From an uncultured Allobosea sp. (GTDB lineage Bacteria; Pseudomonadota; Alphaproteobacteria; Rhizobiales; Beijerinckiaceae): a DNA stretch of 44,908 nucleotides. This document shows, one piece after another, positions 15,671 through 23,223 of this stretch. How positions within the stretch are numbered: the first letter of the stretch is position 1; each line of letters starts with the position of its first letter. The DNA is taken from contig NZ_CAMFKW010000044.1 in NCBI RefSeq assembly GCF_945957345.1, positions 1-44,908 of the forward strand, read 5' to 3'. The translations under genes and the position numbers were made by a program. Under the pieces are notes generated by a model that worked only from the letters and a program-made list of their open reading frames with translations, was not told where the DNA came from and did not search any database.

Positions 15671-16177
15671 ATGAACGCTCTTCGGACGATCCTGCTTCTG
15701 TGCAGCCTCGCCGCTGCTGCGCCGGCGGCGGCGCAGAATTCACCGACGCTGCGGGCGGACCTCACGGCGCTCTCAGGGTGCCTGCGCGACAGCGGCTCCT
15801 CGCCGTCGGCCTGCATCGGTGCGGTGGCCGTGGCCTGCGTGCGTGCCGCCAGCAATGATCCGCGCGGCGCCGAGGCCGCTTGTGCCCGGCGCGAGGAGGC
15901 AGCATGGCGCGAGCGCCTGACGGCCGCCCTGCAAGTGGCGGGACGGTCGCTCGATGCCGGCCAGCGCAGCCGGCTCGCGGCGCTGCAGCTTGCCTGGGAA
16001 AGCTATGTCACGCAGAAATGCGCTTTCTATGGTGCGACCCAGCGAGAGGCGTTGCAGGCTGGCCGTCAGGCGGGCTGCGAATTGCGGGAGGTCGCGGGCC
16101 GCGCGATCGAACTCGCGAAGGCCCTGCCGCAAAGCGGCCGCCGTCGTCCGCAATCGCCGCCGCAGATCATCCGCTGA
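15671..16177 (+). CDS. Secreted LprI/DUF1311-like protein
   Basis: 168 residues. A signal peptide (MNALRTILLLCSLAAAAPAAA-QNS) precedes a Cys-rich helical domain. The pattern ACIGAVAVACV ... EEAAWRERL ... LAWESYVTQKCAFYGA ... AGCELREVAGRAIEL matches the LprI-type lysozyme inhibitor domain (DUF1311), where a Trp and paired Cys are conserved. In mycobacteria LprI inhibits lysozyme; that role here is inference. The tail is basic and Pro-rich. It may form a unit with the GST gene upstream (50 bp away). Confidence 0.7.
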   Translation: MNALRTILLLCSLAAAAPAAAQNSPTLRADLTALSGCLRDSGSSPSACIGAVAVACVRAASNDPRGAEAACARREEAAWRERLTAALQVAGRSLDAGQRSRLAALQLAWESYVTQKCAFYGATQREALQAGRQAGCELREVAGRAIELAKALPQSGRRRPQSPPQIIR

Positions 16178-16295
16178 CATTGCTGGAACGAGCCCAAAGA
16201 CGCCGTAATAGATCCGGCGGATTCTCGCTTTCAGAAAGCCGTCAGTATTTGACGATAGGACTCTCCAAGTCCTTCTCTCGGCGCGCGAGCCCCCG

Positions 16296-17084
16296 ATGTT
16301 CTTCGTTCTCTCAAAGGTCGTCTGGTTCGTCCTGTCGCCGGTCAATCTCGCTATCCTGCTTGCCGGGTTCGCAGGGCTCATGGCCTTCACACGCTTCGCC
16401 CGCCCGGCGCGCTGGATCGGCTTGATCTCGTTGATCGCGCTTGGCCTGATGGCGTTCAGCCCGCTGCCGCGCATCGTGCTCCGGCCGCTGGAGGACCGCT
16501 TCCCGCAGCAGGATGCCCGCAAAGAACCGGTGACGGGAATCGTCGTGCTGGGCGGCGCCATCGGCGTGTCGCGGGGCGATGTCGCGCTGAATTCCTCGGC
16601 GGCGCGCATGACCAAGGCGGTCGAGCTGGCACGGCTGCATCCGCAGGCTAAGATCGTCTTCACCGGAGGGGCGGCCAACCTGATCTCGGAAACAACCGTG
16701 ACCGAAGCGGACGGAGCGAAGCTGCTGTTCGAGGGGCTCGGGCTCGATCCTTCCCGGCTCATCTTCGAAGACAAGTCGCGCAACACGCGCGAGAACGCGA
16801 CGTTCACGCGCAAACTCGTCGATCCCAAGCCCGGCGAGCGTTGGCTGCTGGTGACCTCGGCCTGGCATATGCCGCGCTCGATGGGCGTCTTCCGCAAGGC
16901 CGGATTCGCCGTCGAGGCCTTCCCGGTCGATTACTGGACGAGCGGGCAGCCGGGCGATTTCCTCCGCCCCTACAGCCGGGCGCCGCGCGCGCTCGAAATC
17001 GCCGATAACGGTTTCAAGGAGTGGGTGGGGCTCGTTGCCTACCGCCTCGCGGGCTATACCGACGAACTCTTCCCGGCGCCGTGA
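16296..17084 (+). CDS. YdcF/SanA-family (DUF218) envelope protein
   Basis: 262 residues. Two N-terminal transmembrane helices (about 5-30 and 38-58) precede the DUF218 domain, with GIVVLGGAIG, the Arg-rich ARMTKAVELARLHP, IVFTGGAAN, EDKSRNTRENA and LLVTSAWHMPRSMGVFRKAG. This is the pattern of ElyC/YdcF proteins, which affect envelope and peptidoglycan or exopolysaccharide metabolism in enterobacteria. The active-site-like SRNTxENA and TSAWHMPRS boxes are intact. Convergent with the DUF3253 gene, 1 bp between stops. Confidence 0.9.
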   Translation: MFFVLSKVVWFVLSPVNLAILLAGFAGLMAFTRFARPARWIGLISLIALGLMAFSPLPRIVLRPLEDRFPQQDARKEPVTGIVVLGGAIGVSRGDVALNSSAARMTKAVELARLHPQAKIVFTGGAANLISETTVTEADGAKLLFEGLGLDPSRLIFEDKSRNTRENATFTRKLVDPKPGERWLLVTSAWHMPRSMGVFRKAGFAVEAFPVDYWTSGQPGDFLRPYSRAPRALEIADNGFKEWVGLVAYRLAGYTDELFPAP

Positions 17085-17085
17085 G

Positions 17086-17355
17086 TCAGGAGGAAGCCGC
17101 CGGCAGGACCAGGCGATAGACACCGCGGAAATCGTCTGGGTCCACCGGGCGGCCCTTGCGGGTGATGACGAGCCGGCCCTCCTTCATCAGTTTCACGGCG
17201 GCCCGGCGCACCGGCTGCATCAACGGCCCCCAGCCATCCGGGTGATCGCCGCCGAGCTGGCGGGCGGCATCCATCGGCGAAATCGTCAGGCCCGCTTCGC
17301 GCTTCGCCAGCAGGTCGAGGATCGCGCTCTCGATCGCCTCGGGTTCGATGCTCAT
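17086..17355 (-). CDS. DUF3253 small protein
   Basis: 89 residues. It has the DUF3253 layout: AIESAILDLLAKREAGLTISPMD, ARQLGGDHPDGWGPLMQPVRRAA, then GRLVITRKGRPVDPDDFRGVYRL, which looks like a small winged helix. Function is unknown. It is downstream of the DUF599 gene on the minus strand and its ATG overlaps that gene's stop by 4 bp, so the two are probably translated together. Confidence 0.85.
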   Translation of the reverse strand: MSIEPEAIESAILDLLAKREAGLTISPMDAARQLGGDHPDGWGPLMQPVRRAAVKLMKEGRLVITRKGRPVDPDDFRGVYRLVLPAASS

Positions 17356-18044
17356 GATTGGCTCGGGTGGTTGAAGACGCGCGTCGCGTCGGAGGCGAAC
17401 TGGCGGCGATACATCGCGACCAGTACCGCGCCTGTGAAGCCGATGAAGGTGACCGGGCCGAGGAACCAGCCGAGATAGGCCAGGGCGAAGAAGAAGGCGC
17501 GCTGGCCGCGATTGAAATGACGGCCGGCAGCGATGTTCATCTCGGTGGTCTCGTGCACGGCATCGGCCATGGCCCTCTCGTCCTTGCTCTCGAACGGAGG
17601 CAAAGCGCCGAGCAGGATGACGCAGTAGTTGAACAGCCGATAGGCCCAGGCAAACTTGAAGAAGGCGTAGCCGAAAATGGCGACGAGCCCGATCACCTTC
17701 ATCTCCCAGACCGAGCGCAGGGTCACCGGCACGAAGGGCAGATCACTGAAGATAGCGACCACACGTTCGGTCGAGTTCAGCAAGGTAAGTGTGCCGCCGA
17801 TGGCGATCAGCGAGGTCGAGGCGAAGAAGGCCGTGCCGTTCTGCAGCCCGTTCATGACCTGCGTGTCGACGATCCGGACCTCGCGGCCCGCCGCTTCGCG
17901 GATCCAGCGGGCGCGGCGCAGGTTCATCCGCATGTTGAGGGTCCCGGCGGCGTGCGGGCCGAGCTCGACCGCATAGTGATAGCCGACCCAGGAGGCGGCG
18001 AAGAACGCCAGCGCGATGACGTCCAGATTGCTGAAACCGAGCAT
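17352..18044 (-). CDS. DUF599 integral membrane protein
   Basis: 230 residues with four predicted transmembrane helices (near residues 6-25, 70-95, 108-140 and 185-212). The start MLGFSNLDVIALAFFAASWVGYHYAVE and the RGQRAFFFALAYLGWFLGP segment match DUF599. Related proteins are found in many proteobacteria without known function. The frame is open to 18200 but the extra residues are not family-like, and the ATG at 18044 gives the standard start. It is divergent from the rhodanese gene. Confidence 0.85.
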   Translation of the reverse strand: MLGFSNLDVIALAFFAASWVGYHYAVELGPHAAGTLNMRMNLRRARWIREAAGREVRIVDTQVMNGLQNGTAFFASTSLIAIGGTLTLLNSTERVVAIFSDLPFVPVTLRSVWEMKVIGLVAIFGYAFFKFAWAYRLFNYCVILLGALPPFESKDERAMADAVHETTEMNIAAGRHFNRGQRAFFFALAYLGWFLGPVTFIGFTGAVLVAMYRRQFASDATRVFNHPSQS

Positions 18045-18180
18045 GCTGCCGCTCTGCCATTTCGGGAGCCGGAGAAGCAAGCAGCTTGTGACGAAGGCCG
18101 GTCGGCGGCAAGCGGGATGGCATTGACGCTGCGGCGGTGAACCGCCACGGTGCGGCCGGAATCGGGGGAGGGCGAGAGCC

Positions 18181-18594
18181 ATGCCGCAGACCATCACCAA
18201 GGGCTACAAGGCGCTGGTCGCGGAAGCCGAGAGCCGGATCGAGACCTTGTCGGTCGCAGAGGCGCAGGCTCTTTCCGGTCGCGACGATGTCGTCTTCGTT
18301 GACCTGCGCGATCCGCGTGAACTGGAGCGGGAAGGGCGGATGCCCGGCGCCTTCCATTGCCCGCGCGGCATGCTGGAATTCTGGATCGATCCGGAAAGCC
18401 CCTATGCCAAGCCGGTCTTCCAGCAGGACAAGCGCTTCGTCTTCTTCTGCGGCGGTGGCTGGCGTTCGGCGCTGGCTGCGCAGGCGGCCCAGGAGATGGG
18501 CCTGAAGCCGGTCGCGCATGTCGCCGGCGGGTTCGGCGCCTGGAAGAAGGCCGGCGCGCCCGTCGACACGGCTCCGGCGGCTAAGAAGGCCTGA
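18181..18594 (+). CDS. Rhodanese-like sulfurtransferase
   Basis: 137 residues, a single rhodanese domain. It contains FVDLRDPRELEREGRMPGA, and the active-site loop CGGGWRSA with the catalytic Cys, followed by HVAGGFGAWKKAG. The family moves sulfane sulfur to acceptors such as cyanide, thiols or cofactor pathways. No signal peptide, so it is cytoplasmic. It is followed 10 bp later by a short membrane-protein ORF, a likely two-gene unit. Confidence 0.93.
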   Translation: MPQTITKGYKALVAEAESRIETLSVAEAQALSGRDDVVFVDLRDPRELEREGRMPGAFHCPRGMLEFWIDPESPYAKPVFQQDKRFVFFCGGGWRSALAAQAAQEMGLKPVAHVAGGFGAWKKAGAPVDTAPAAKKA

Positions 18595-18604
18595 GACCCG
18601 TATC

Positions 18605-18778
18605 TTGTCCCACTACGTCATCGTTCTGCTGGTCGCGGCCTTTGTCTTCCGCAAGCCGCTGGGCAAATTGCTCGCGCGACGCTGGCCCAATCACGCCAAG
18701 CGCCAGCAGGTGCTGGGTACGATCATCGCGGCCTTCCTGCTGGTGATTGCTGCGCGTCTCGTCGCGCTGTTCTGGTAA
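18605..18778 (+). CDS. 57-residue membrane peptide (TTG start)
   Basis: A short frame with two hydrophobic segments, SHYVIVLLVAAFVF and VLGTIIAAFLLVIAARLVALF, joined by a basic stretch RKPLGKLLARRWPNHAKRQQ. The TTG at 18605 is the only start that does not overlap the rhodanese gene. No family recognised. The pattern looks like a small inner-membrane protein, but without ATG or a strong ribosome binding site confidence is moderate. Confidence 0.5.
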   Translation: MSHYVIVLLVAAFVFRKPLGKLLARRWPNHAKRQQVLGTIIAAFLLVIAARLVALFW

Positions 18779-18912
18779 GCCGGCGCACAACTCTGCCTTG
18801 AATTGGGCGAAGGCGCCCTCTGCAACCGTTGCATGAGGGGTGGGCTTGCGCCCTGCCCAACAATCAGGCATTTTCTCCGACCTTGGCTCCAACTCAAGAA
18901 AGGGAGGGCTGA

Positions 18913-18963
18913 ATGAAATTCATCGTGATCACCGCCCCTCCCATGCGACCAACCTGGCACTAG
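18913..18963 (+). CDS. Candidate leader peptide MKFIVITAPPMRPTWH
   Basis: A 16-codon ORF, ATG to TAG, preceded by AAGGGAGG at a 5-nt spacing, one of the best ribosome binding sites in the window. It contains Pro-Pro-Met and ends Arg-Pro-Thr-Trp-His. The binding site GGGAGGG (18902-18908) is complementary to CCCTCCC (18936-18942) inside the ORF, so translation could be self-masked. The ORF's CCGCCC (18932-18937) can also pair with GGGCGG (18990-18995) of the downstream hairpin. The peptide may stall ribosomes to control the exporter; that is inference. Confidence 0.55.
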   Translation: MKFIVITAPPMRPTWH

Positions 18964-18976
18964 GTCGGTCTCGCAC

Positions 18977-19012
18977 GAGGCCCGCCTCCGGGCGGTCTCC
19001 TGAGCCTTTTTC
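18977..19012 (+). terminator. Candidate attenuator/terminator hairpin before the ABC exporter
   Basis: Stem GCCCG (18980-18984) with CGGGC (18989-18993), loop CCTC, extended by GAG/CTC across a GGT bulge, followed by CCTTTTTCC (U5). It starts 14 nt after the leader-peptide stop codon and 91 nt before the exporter start. Its 3' arm can pair with the leader ORF instead, giving two exclusive structures. Confidence 0.5.
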
Positions 19013-19102
19013 CAACTTTTGTCTTTCCTTGCCGGAGCCGGCGCGCGTCGTCGTCTCTGCCTGATTTCGGAGTCGGCAGCCGCCTCGGCGCCGAATGACG
19101 CT

Positions 19103-20902
19103 ATGTCTCACGATACTCAAACCGGGCGGCGGGAGCCGTTCCGGGCCGTTCTCGGCTTCACTTTCAAGCATTGGGCGCGCCAGCCCGGGCAGGTCGCCTG
19201 GGTGGCCGGCGTCACCATCGCCGCCACGCTCGCCGAGCTTTTCACGCCGGTCTATGCCGGCCGCCTCGTCGATGCTGTGTCGGGAACTGCCGGCTCCGGC
19301 GGTGCGGAAGCGGCGCTGTGGGCGCTGGGCGCGATGATGGTGCTCGCCGCCGTCATGGTGATCGGGCGGCATTTCGCCTTCACCGGCATCACCGTGATGA
19401 CGCTGCGCACGATGAGCGACGTTTCGCAGGAGGCCTTCGCGCGCCTGCAGCGCTTCTCGACCGATTGGCACGCGAACAATTTCGCGGGCTCGACGGTGCG
19501 CAAGATCACGCGCGGCATGTGGGCGCTCGACCTTCTGAGCGATACGGTCCTGATCGCGCTGCTGCCCTCGCTGGTCATCCTGCTCGGCATGACGGCGGTG
19601 CTGGCCTGGCACTGGCCGGCGATGGGGCTCGTCGTGGCGCTCGGTGCGTTGGCCTATATCGGGCTGACGCTGGCGCTGTCGCTGCGCTTCGTCGCGCCGG
19701 CGGCACGGCTCGGCAATGCCTGGGACACGCGTCTCGGCGGCGCGCTGGCCGACGCCATCACCTGCAACCCGGTGGTGAAGGCCTACGGCGGCGAGGCCCG
19801 CGAGGACCTGCGGCTGGCAACGGTCGTCTCCAAATGGAGCCTCCGGACGCGTCGGGCCTGGCTGCGCGGCACCTGGTCGGGTACCGGCCAGAACGTCGTG
19901 CTGCTGGTGCTGCGTGCGGCAGTGATCGGCCTCGTGATCTGGCTCTGGGCGAACGGGCAGGCCTCGCCCGGCGATGTCGCCTTCGTGCTGACGGCCTATG
20001 CGGTGGTGCATGGCTATCTGCGCGATGTCGGCCAGCACGTCCACAATCTGCAGCGCTCGGTCAACGACATGGAGGAGCTCGTCTGGATGCACGACCTTCC
20101 CTATGGCGTGCCGGACCGGAAGGGCGCGGTGGACATGGGCGTGACGGCGGGCGAGATCGCCTTTGAGGACGTGACCTTCCATTACGGCGGGCATCACGAT
20201 CCGCTCTACCGCGATTTCTCGCTGACCATCCGTGGCGGCGAGAAGGTCGGCCTCGTCGGCCGCTCGGGCTCCGGCAAGACGACCTTCGTCAAGCTGGTGC
20301 AGCGGCTCTACGACGTCACTGCGGGCCGCATCGCGATCGACGGGCAGGACATCGCCGATGTCACGCAGGCGTCTCTGCGCCAGCAGATCGCGATCGTGCA
20401 GCAGGAGCCGGTGCTGTTCCACCGCTCGCTGGCGGAGAACATCGCCTATGGCCGGCCGGGCGCGAGCCTGGCGCAGGTCGAGCAGGCGGCGAAGCTCGCC
20501 AACGCGCATGAGTTCATCATGCGTCTGCCCAAGGGCTACGCCACGCTCGTCGGCGAGCGTGGCATCAAGCTCTCGGGCGGCGAGCGCCAGCGTGTCGCGC
20601 TGGCCCGCGCCTTCCTGGCCGATGCGCCGATCCTGATCCTGGACGAGGCGACCTCGAGCCTCGATTCGGAATCGGAGGCACTGATCCAGCAGGCGATCGA
20701 GCGCCTGATGGAAGGCCGCACCACGATCGTGATCGCGCATCGTCTGTCGACGGTGCGGGCCATGGACCGCATCCTGGTCTTCGATCGCGGCCGGGTGATC
20801 GAGGAAGGCCCGCACGAGGCCTTGCTGACCCGTCCGGACGGCGCCTATCGCGCGCTGTTCGAGAAGCAGGTCAGCGAGCTGGCAAAGGGGCTGGCGGCGT
20901 AA
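19103..20902 (+). CDS. ABC exporter, fused permease-ATPase half-transporter
   Basis: 599 residues. Six transmembrane helices (about 25-320) form a type IV exporter domain, and the ATPase domain (about 345-590) has Walker A GRSGSGKTT, Q-loop, signature LSGGERQ, Walker B ILILDEATSSLDSES and the H-loop AHRLST. The architecture is that of multidrug or lipid exporters (MsbA/BmrA type) working as a homodimer, or a heterodimer with a partner not seen here. The catalytic Glu and other ATPase residues are intact. No canonical Shine-Dalgarno precedes the ATG at 19103. It follows the leader-peptide region and is closed by a strong terminator. Confidence 0.92.
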   Translation: MSHDTQTGRREPFRAVLGFTFKHWARQPGQVAWVAGVTIAATLAELFTPVYAGRLVDAVSGTAGSGGAEAALWALGAMMVLAAVMVIGRHFAFTGITVMTLRTMSDVSQEAFARLQRFSTDWHANNFAGSTVRKITRGMWALDLLSDTVLIALLPSLVILLGMTAVLAWHWPAMGLVVALGALAYIGLTLALSLRFVAPAARLGNAWDTRLGGALADAITCNPVVKAYGGEAREDLRLATVVSKWSLRTRRAWLRGTWSGTGQNVVLLVLRAAVIGLVIWLWANGQASPGDVAFVLTAYAVVHGYLRDVGQHVHNLQRSVNDMEELVWMHDLPYGVPDRKGAVDMGVTAGEIAFEDVTFHYGGHHDPLYRDFSLTIRGGEKVGLVGRSGSGKTTFVKLVQRLYDVTAGRIAIDGQDIADVTQASLRQQIAIVQQEPVLFHRSLAENIAYGRPGASLAQVEQAAKLANAHEFIMRLPKGYATLVGERGIKLSGGERQRVALARAFLADAPILILDEATSSLDSESEALIQQAIERLMEGRTTIVIAHRLSTVRAMDRILVFDRGRVIEEGPHEALLTRPDGAYRALFEKQVSELAKGLAA

Positions 20903-20927
20903 TCGCCGTCAGCTTCCCCGAATAAGG

Positions 20928-20953
20928 AAAGGGCCGCGCGAGCGGCCCTTTTC
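20928..20953. terminator. Bidirectional terminator after the ABC exporter
   Basis: A perfect 10-bp stem AAAGGGCCGC/GCGGCCCTTT with GCGA loop, followed by T on the plus strand and with A-rich sequence on the other side. It sits between two convergent genes and can serve both. Confidence 0.88.
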
Positions 20954-20963
20954 GTTCTCGGAG

Positions 20964-21482
20964 CTATTTCGGCGCCAGCGCCCTTGGCCGCACGCCCTTG
21001 ACCGGGCCGGGTGGCAGCGGTGCGCTCGCATCCCGATTCAAGCTCTTCAGATCGAGAGTCGGCTTGGTCAGAAAACGATTCAAGCCGGCGATGTAAGTCT
21101 CTGGCAAGCCGAAATGTTTTGCCCCGGCGATGACCCCCTCCATATAGCCCGGCTTGGGGCGCCCCGGATCGCCGGAGCGGCCGATATAGATCAGCGCGCG
21201 CTTGGCGCCGCCCGGCACGATCACTGGCTGGCTGATCTTCACATAGAGCCCGCTGGCCAGTTCCTCGAACTTGTCGAGGGCGCGCATGTCGCTGAGCGAG
21301 CAGTCCCAGAGCGCGCCATGGACCTCCTCGCGGGGATCGCGGATCACCGAGGCATAGCCGTCGCGCGTGACGATGAAGCGGTGCCGCGGCAAGCGGGCCG
21401 GGCCGAGCGGCCGCGCCTTCGGGCAGCGCTCGGCCATCCCGACCGGATCCATGTTGAGGCCATAGGCGAAGTAGAGTGGCAT
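20964..21482 (-). CDS. Gamma-glutamylcyclotransferase-like (AIG2/GGCT fold) protein
   Basis: 172 residues. The N-terminus MPLYFAYGLNMDP corresponds to the YGSN substrate loop (Leu replaces Ser here), and the catalytic Glu lies in DKFEELASGLYVK. The segment YASVIRDPREEVHGALWDCS also fits. Family members cyclise gamma-glutamyl dipeptides or amines. The C-terminal ~30 residues are Pro- and Arg-rich. The frame upstream of 21482 encodes the palindromic repeat (MDGRDKPDHDG...) and is rejected as coding. Confidence 0.82.
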   Translation of the reverse strand: MPLYFAYGLNMDPVGMAERCPKARPLGPARLPRHRFIVTRDGYASVIRDPREEVHGALWDCSLSDMRALDKFEELASGLYVKISQPVIVPGGAKRALIYIGRSGDPGRPKPGYMEGVIAGAKHFGLPETYIAGLNRFLTKPTLDLKSLNRDASAPLPPGPVKGVRPRALAPK

Positions 21483-21503
21483 GGTTCGGGTCGCGCGCTT
21501 TCC

Positions 21504-21594
21504 GTCATGGTCGGGCTTGTCCCGACCATCCACGTCTTTGCTTTTCGAGGGCTGTGGTCAAGCTGTGGATGCTCGCCACAAGGGTGAGCATGAC
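21504..21594. repeat. Palindromic repeat with four-way-junction potential (type A, copy 2)
   Basis: The left arm GTCATGGTCGGGCTTGTCC and right arm GCTCGCCACAAGGG...ATGAC match the copies at 14895 and 38427. The central stem is decayed (ATCCAC/GTGGAT remains). It lies between the GGCT-like gene start and the ivd stop. Confidence 0.88.
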
Positions 21595-21607
21595 GCGGTG
21601 ACGCCTC

Positions 21608-22780
21608 TCACTTCGTCTTGTTGAACAGCTCCCGGCCGATCAGCATCCGGCGGATCTCGCTCGTCCCGGCGCCGATCTCGTAGAGCTTGGCGTCGCGGAG
21701 CAGGCGGCCGGTCGGATAGTCGTTGATATAGCCGTTGCCGCCGAGGAGCTGGATCGCGTCGAGCGCGATCTGCGTCGCCTTCTCGGCTGCGATCAGGATC
21801 GCGCCGGCAGCATCCTCGCGGGTGGTCTCGCCGCGGTCGCAAGCCTTGGCGACGGCGTAGACATAGGCGCGGCAGGAATTCATCGCGACATACATGTCGG
21901 CGACCTTGCCCTGGACGAGCTGGAATTCGCCGATCGACTGGCCGAACTGCTTGCGCTCATGGACATAAGGCATGACCACGTCGAGCGCCGCCTGCATGAT
22001 GCCGAGGGGGCCGGCCGCCAGCACGACGCGCTCGTAGTCGAGGCCGGACATCAGCACGTTGACGCCGCGCCCCACTGTACCCAGCACGTTCTCCTCCGGC
22101 ACCTCGCAATCCTGGAAGACGAGCTCGCAAGTGTCCGAGCCGCGCATGCCGAGCTTGTCGAGCTTCTGGTGGGTCGAGAAACCCTTCATGCCCTTCTCGA
22201 TCAGGAAGGCCGTGATGCCGCGCGGGCCGGCGTCCGGATCGGTCTTGGCGTAGACGACCAGCGTCTCGGCGATCGGGCCGTTGGTGATCCACATCTTGTT
22301 GCCGTTGAGGACGTAGCGGTCGCCCTTCTTGTCGGCGCGGGTCCGCATCGAGACAACATCCGAGCCCGAGCCGGGCTCCGACATGGCGAGCGCGCCGACA
22401 TGCTCGCCGGAGATCAGCTTCGGCAGGTATTTGCGCTTCTGTGCCTCGTTGCCGTTGCGGCTGATCTGGTTGACGCAGAGATTGGAATGGGCGCCGTAGG
22501 AGAGGCCGACCGAGGCCGAGGCGCGGGAGATTTCCTCGACCGCGATGCAATGCTCGAGGTAGCCGAGCCCGGTGCCGCCATACTCTTCCTCGACCGTCAT
22601 GCCGTGCAGGCCGAGCGCGCCCATCTCCGGCCAGAGATCGCGCGGGAACTGGTTGGTCCTGTCGATTTCCTCGGCGCGCGGGGCAATCTTTTCCTGCGCG
22701 AAGGCATGAACTGTGTCGCGGATGGCGTCGGCGGTCTCGCCGAGGTCGAAATTGAACGGACGCGGCGCGTTGGCAAGCAT
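21608..22780 (-). CDS. ivd: Isovaleryl-CoA dehydrogenase
   Basis: 390 residues, an acyl-CoA dehydrogenase. It has [15 protein letters not shown] (flavin/substrate site), [13 protein letters not shown], and the catalytic Glu250 in [15 protein letters not shown], the position used by isovaleryl-CoA dehydrogenases (others place it near the C-terminus). The end reads [21 protein letters not shown], also typical. The enzyme makes 3-methylcrotonyl-CoA from isovaleryl-CoA in leucine catabolism, passing electrons to ETF. The ATG at 22780 has GGGAGGA upstream. The next step, methylcrotonyl-CoA carboxylase, is coded at 31029 and 36384 in the same window rather than in one operon. Confidence 0.95.
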   Translation of the reverse strand: MLANAPRPFNFDLGETADAIRDTVHAFAQEKIAPRAEEIDRTNQFPRDLWPEMGALGLHGMTVEEEYGGTGLGYLEHCIAVEEISRASASVGLSYGAHSNLCVNQISRNGNEAQKRKYLPKLISGEHVGALAMSEPGSGSDVVSMRTRADKKGDRYVLNGNKMWITNGPIAETLVVYAKTDPDAGPRGITAFLIEKGMKGFSTHQKLDKLGMRGSDTCELVFQDCEVPEENVLGTVGRGVNVLMSGLDYERVVLAAGPLGIMQAALDVVMPYVHERKQFGQSIGEFQLVQGKVADMYVAMNSCRAYVYAVAKACDRGETTREDAAGAILIAAEKATQIALDAIQLLGGNGYINDYPTGRLLRDAKLYEIGAGTSEIRRMLIGRELFNKTK

Positions 22781-22910
22781 GGCTGATCCTCCCGGCAGAG
22801 CATGGGGAGCCTTGCTCCCTTTGCCGCTGTTATAGCCGTCCCGGGCCGGGGCGTCAGTGCGCAGCCGCGCCCGACGCATTTGAGCGTCGGTGCGGCCAGG
22901 GCTCTTGCAT

Positions 22911-22932
22911 ATCCTATCCGGGGGGATAGGAT
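22911..22932 (+). promoter_or_regulatory. G-tract palindromic operator of the metal-efflux pair
   Basis: Perfect 9-bp arms, ATCCTATCC and GGATAGGAT, flank GGGG, giving a run of six G in the middle. Operators of the CsoR/RcnR regulator family have this form (AT-rich half-sites around a G/C tract). It ends 8 bp before the regulator start codon chosen here and overlaps an alternative ATG at 22931, so bound protein would block initiation. Confidence 0.75.
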
Positions 22933-22939
22933 GGGACTC

Positions 22940-23206
22940 ATGAGTCATGCCATGGACCCCGACATCATCAACCGCTTGCGCCGGGCGCAGGGGCATCTCG
23001 GTACCGTCGTCGGGATGGTCGAAGGGGGCAGGAGCGTTCCTGACGTCGTGCACCAGCTCCAGGCGGTCGAGAAGGCGCTGGAGAAGGTCAAGTCGTTGCT
23101 GATCTTCGACCATATCGAGCATCACCTGTTCGACCATACCCAGGCGACGACGCCCGAGGCGCGCCGCTCGATCGAGGAGCTCAAGGCCCTCACCAAATAT
23201 CTCTGA
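22940..23206 (+). CDS. CsoR/RcnR-family metal-responsive repressor without cysteine
   Basis: 88 residues, all-helical DUF156 family: [55 protein letters not shown]. The family normally has a conserved Cys at the start of helix 2, where this protein has Val33 (RSVPD), and CsoR has HxxHC where this has HIEHH. No Cys occurs anywhere, so metal would have to be bound by His and others (His3, His58, His61, His62, His66). The start at 22940 gives the MSH N-terminus usual in RcnR/DmeR; 22931 is the alternative and lies inside the palindrome. It is 17 bp upstream of the dmeF-like gene and probably represses both. Confidence 0.88.
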   Translation: MSHAMDPDIINRLRRAQGHLGTVVGMVEGGRSVPDVVHQLQAVEKALEKVKSLLIFDHIEHHLFDHTQATTPEARRSIEELKALTKYL

Positions 23207-23223
23207 TTGTTCGGAGCGAACCG

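Larger units (their letters stand above)
18779..19102 (+). promoter_or_regulatory. Structured 5' leader of the ABC exporter gene
   Basis: A 324-bp stretch between genes. It has hairpins GGGCG-AAGG-CGCCC (18805-18818), TGCAA-CCG-TTGCA (18821-18833) and GGGC-TTGC-GCCC (18842-18853), then a 16-codon ORF with a strong ribosome binding site, then a GC hairpin before a T-run. The order is that of a transcription-attenuation leader. No Rfam family is recognised by eye. Confidence 0.55.

Noticed and set aside
13674..15743. 689-residue minus-strand frame opposite pccA and the GST gene
   Set aside because: It spans two well-supported genes plus a repeat and has the Arg/His/Asp-rich composition of a shadow frame.
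18929..20815. 628-residue minus-strand frame opposite the ABC exporter
   Set aside because: The opposite strand encodes a textbook ABC ATPase. The frame has no recognisable domain and runs into the leader region.
21483..21533. N-terminal extension (MDGRDKPDHDG...) of the GGCT-like gene
   Set aside because: It is the translation of the palindromic repeat, and the family's N-terminus starts exactly at the ATG at 21482.
22781..22940. Possible NiCo or other metal riboswitch before the dmeF pair
   Set aside because: The region is short and dominated by a protein-operator-like palindrome; no multi-stem aptamer is visible.
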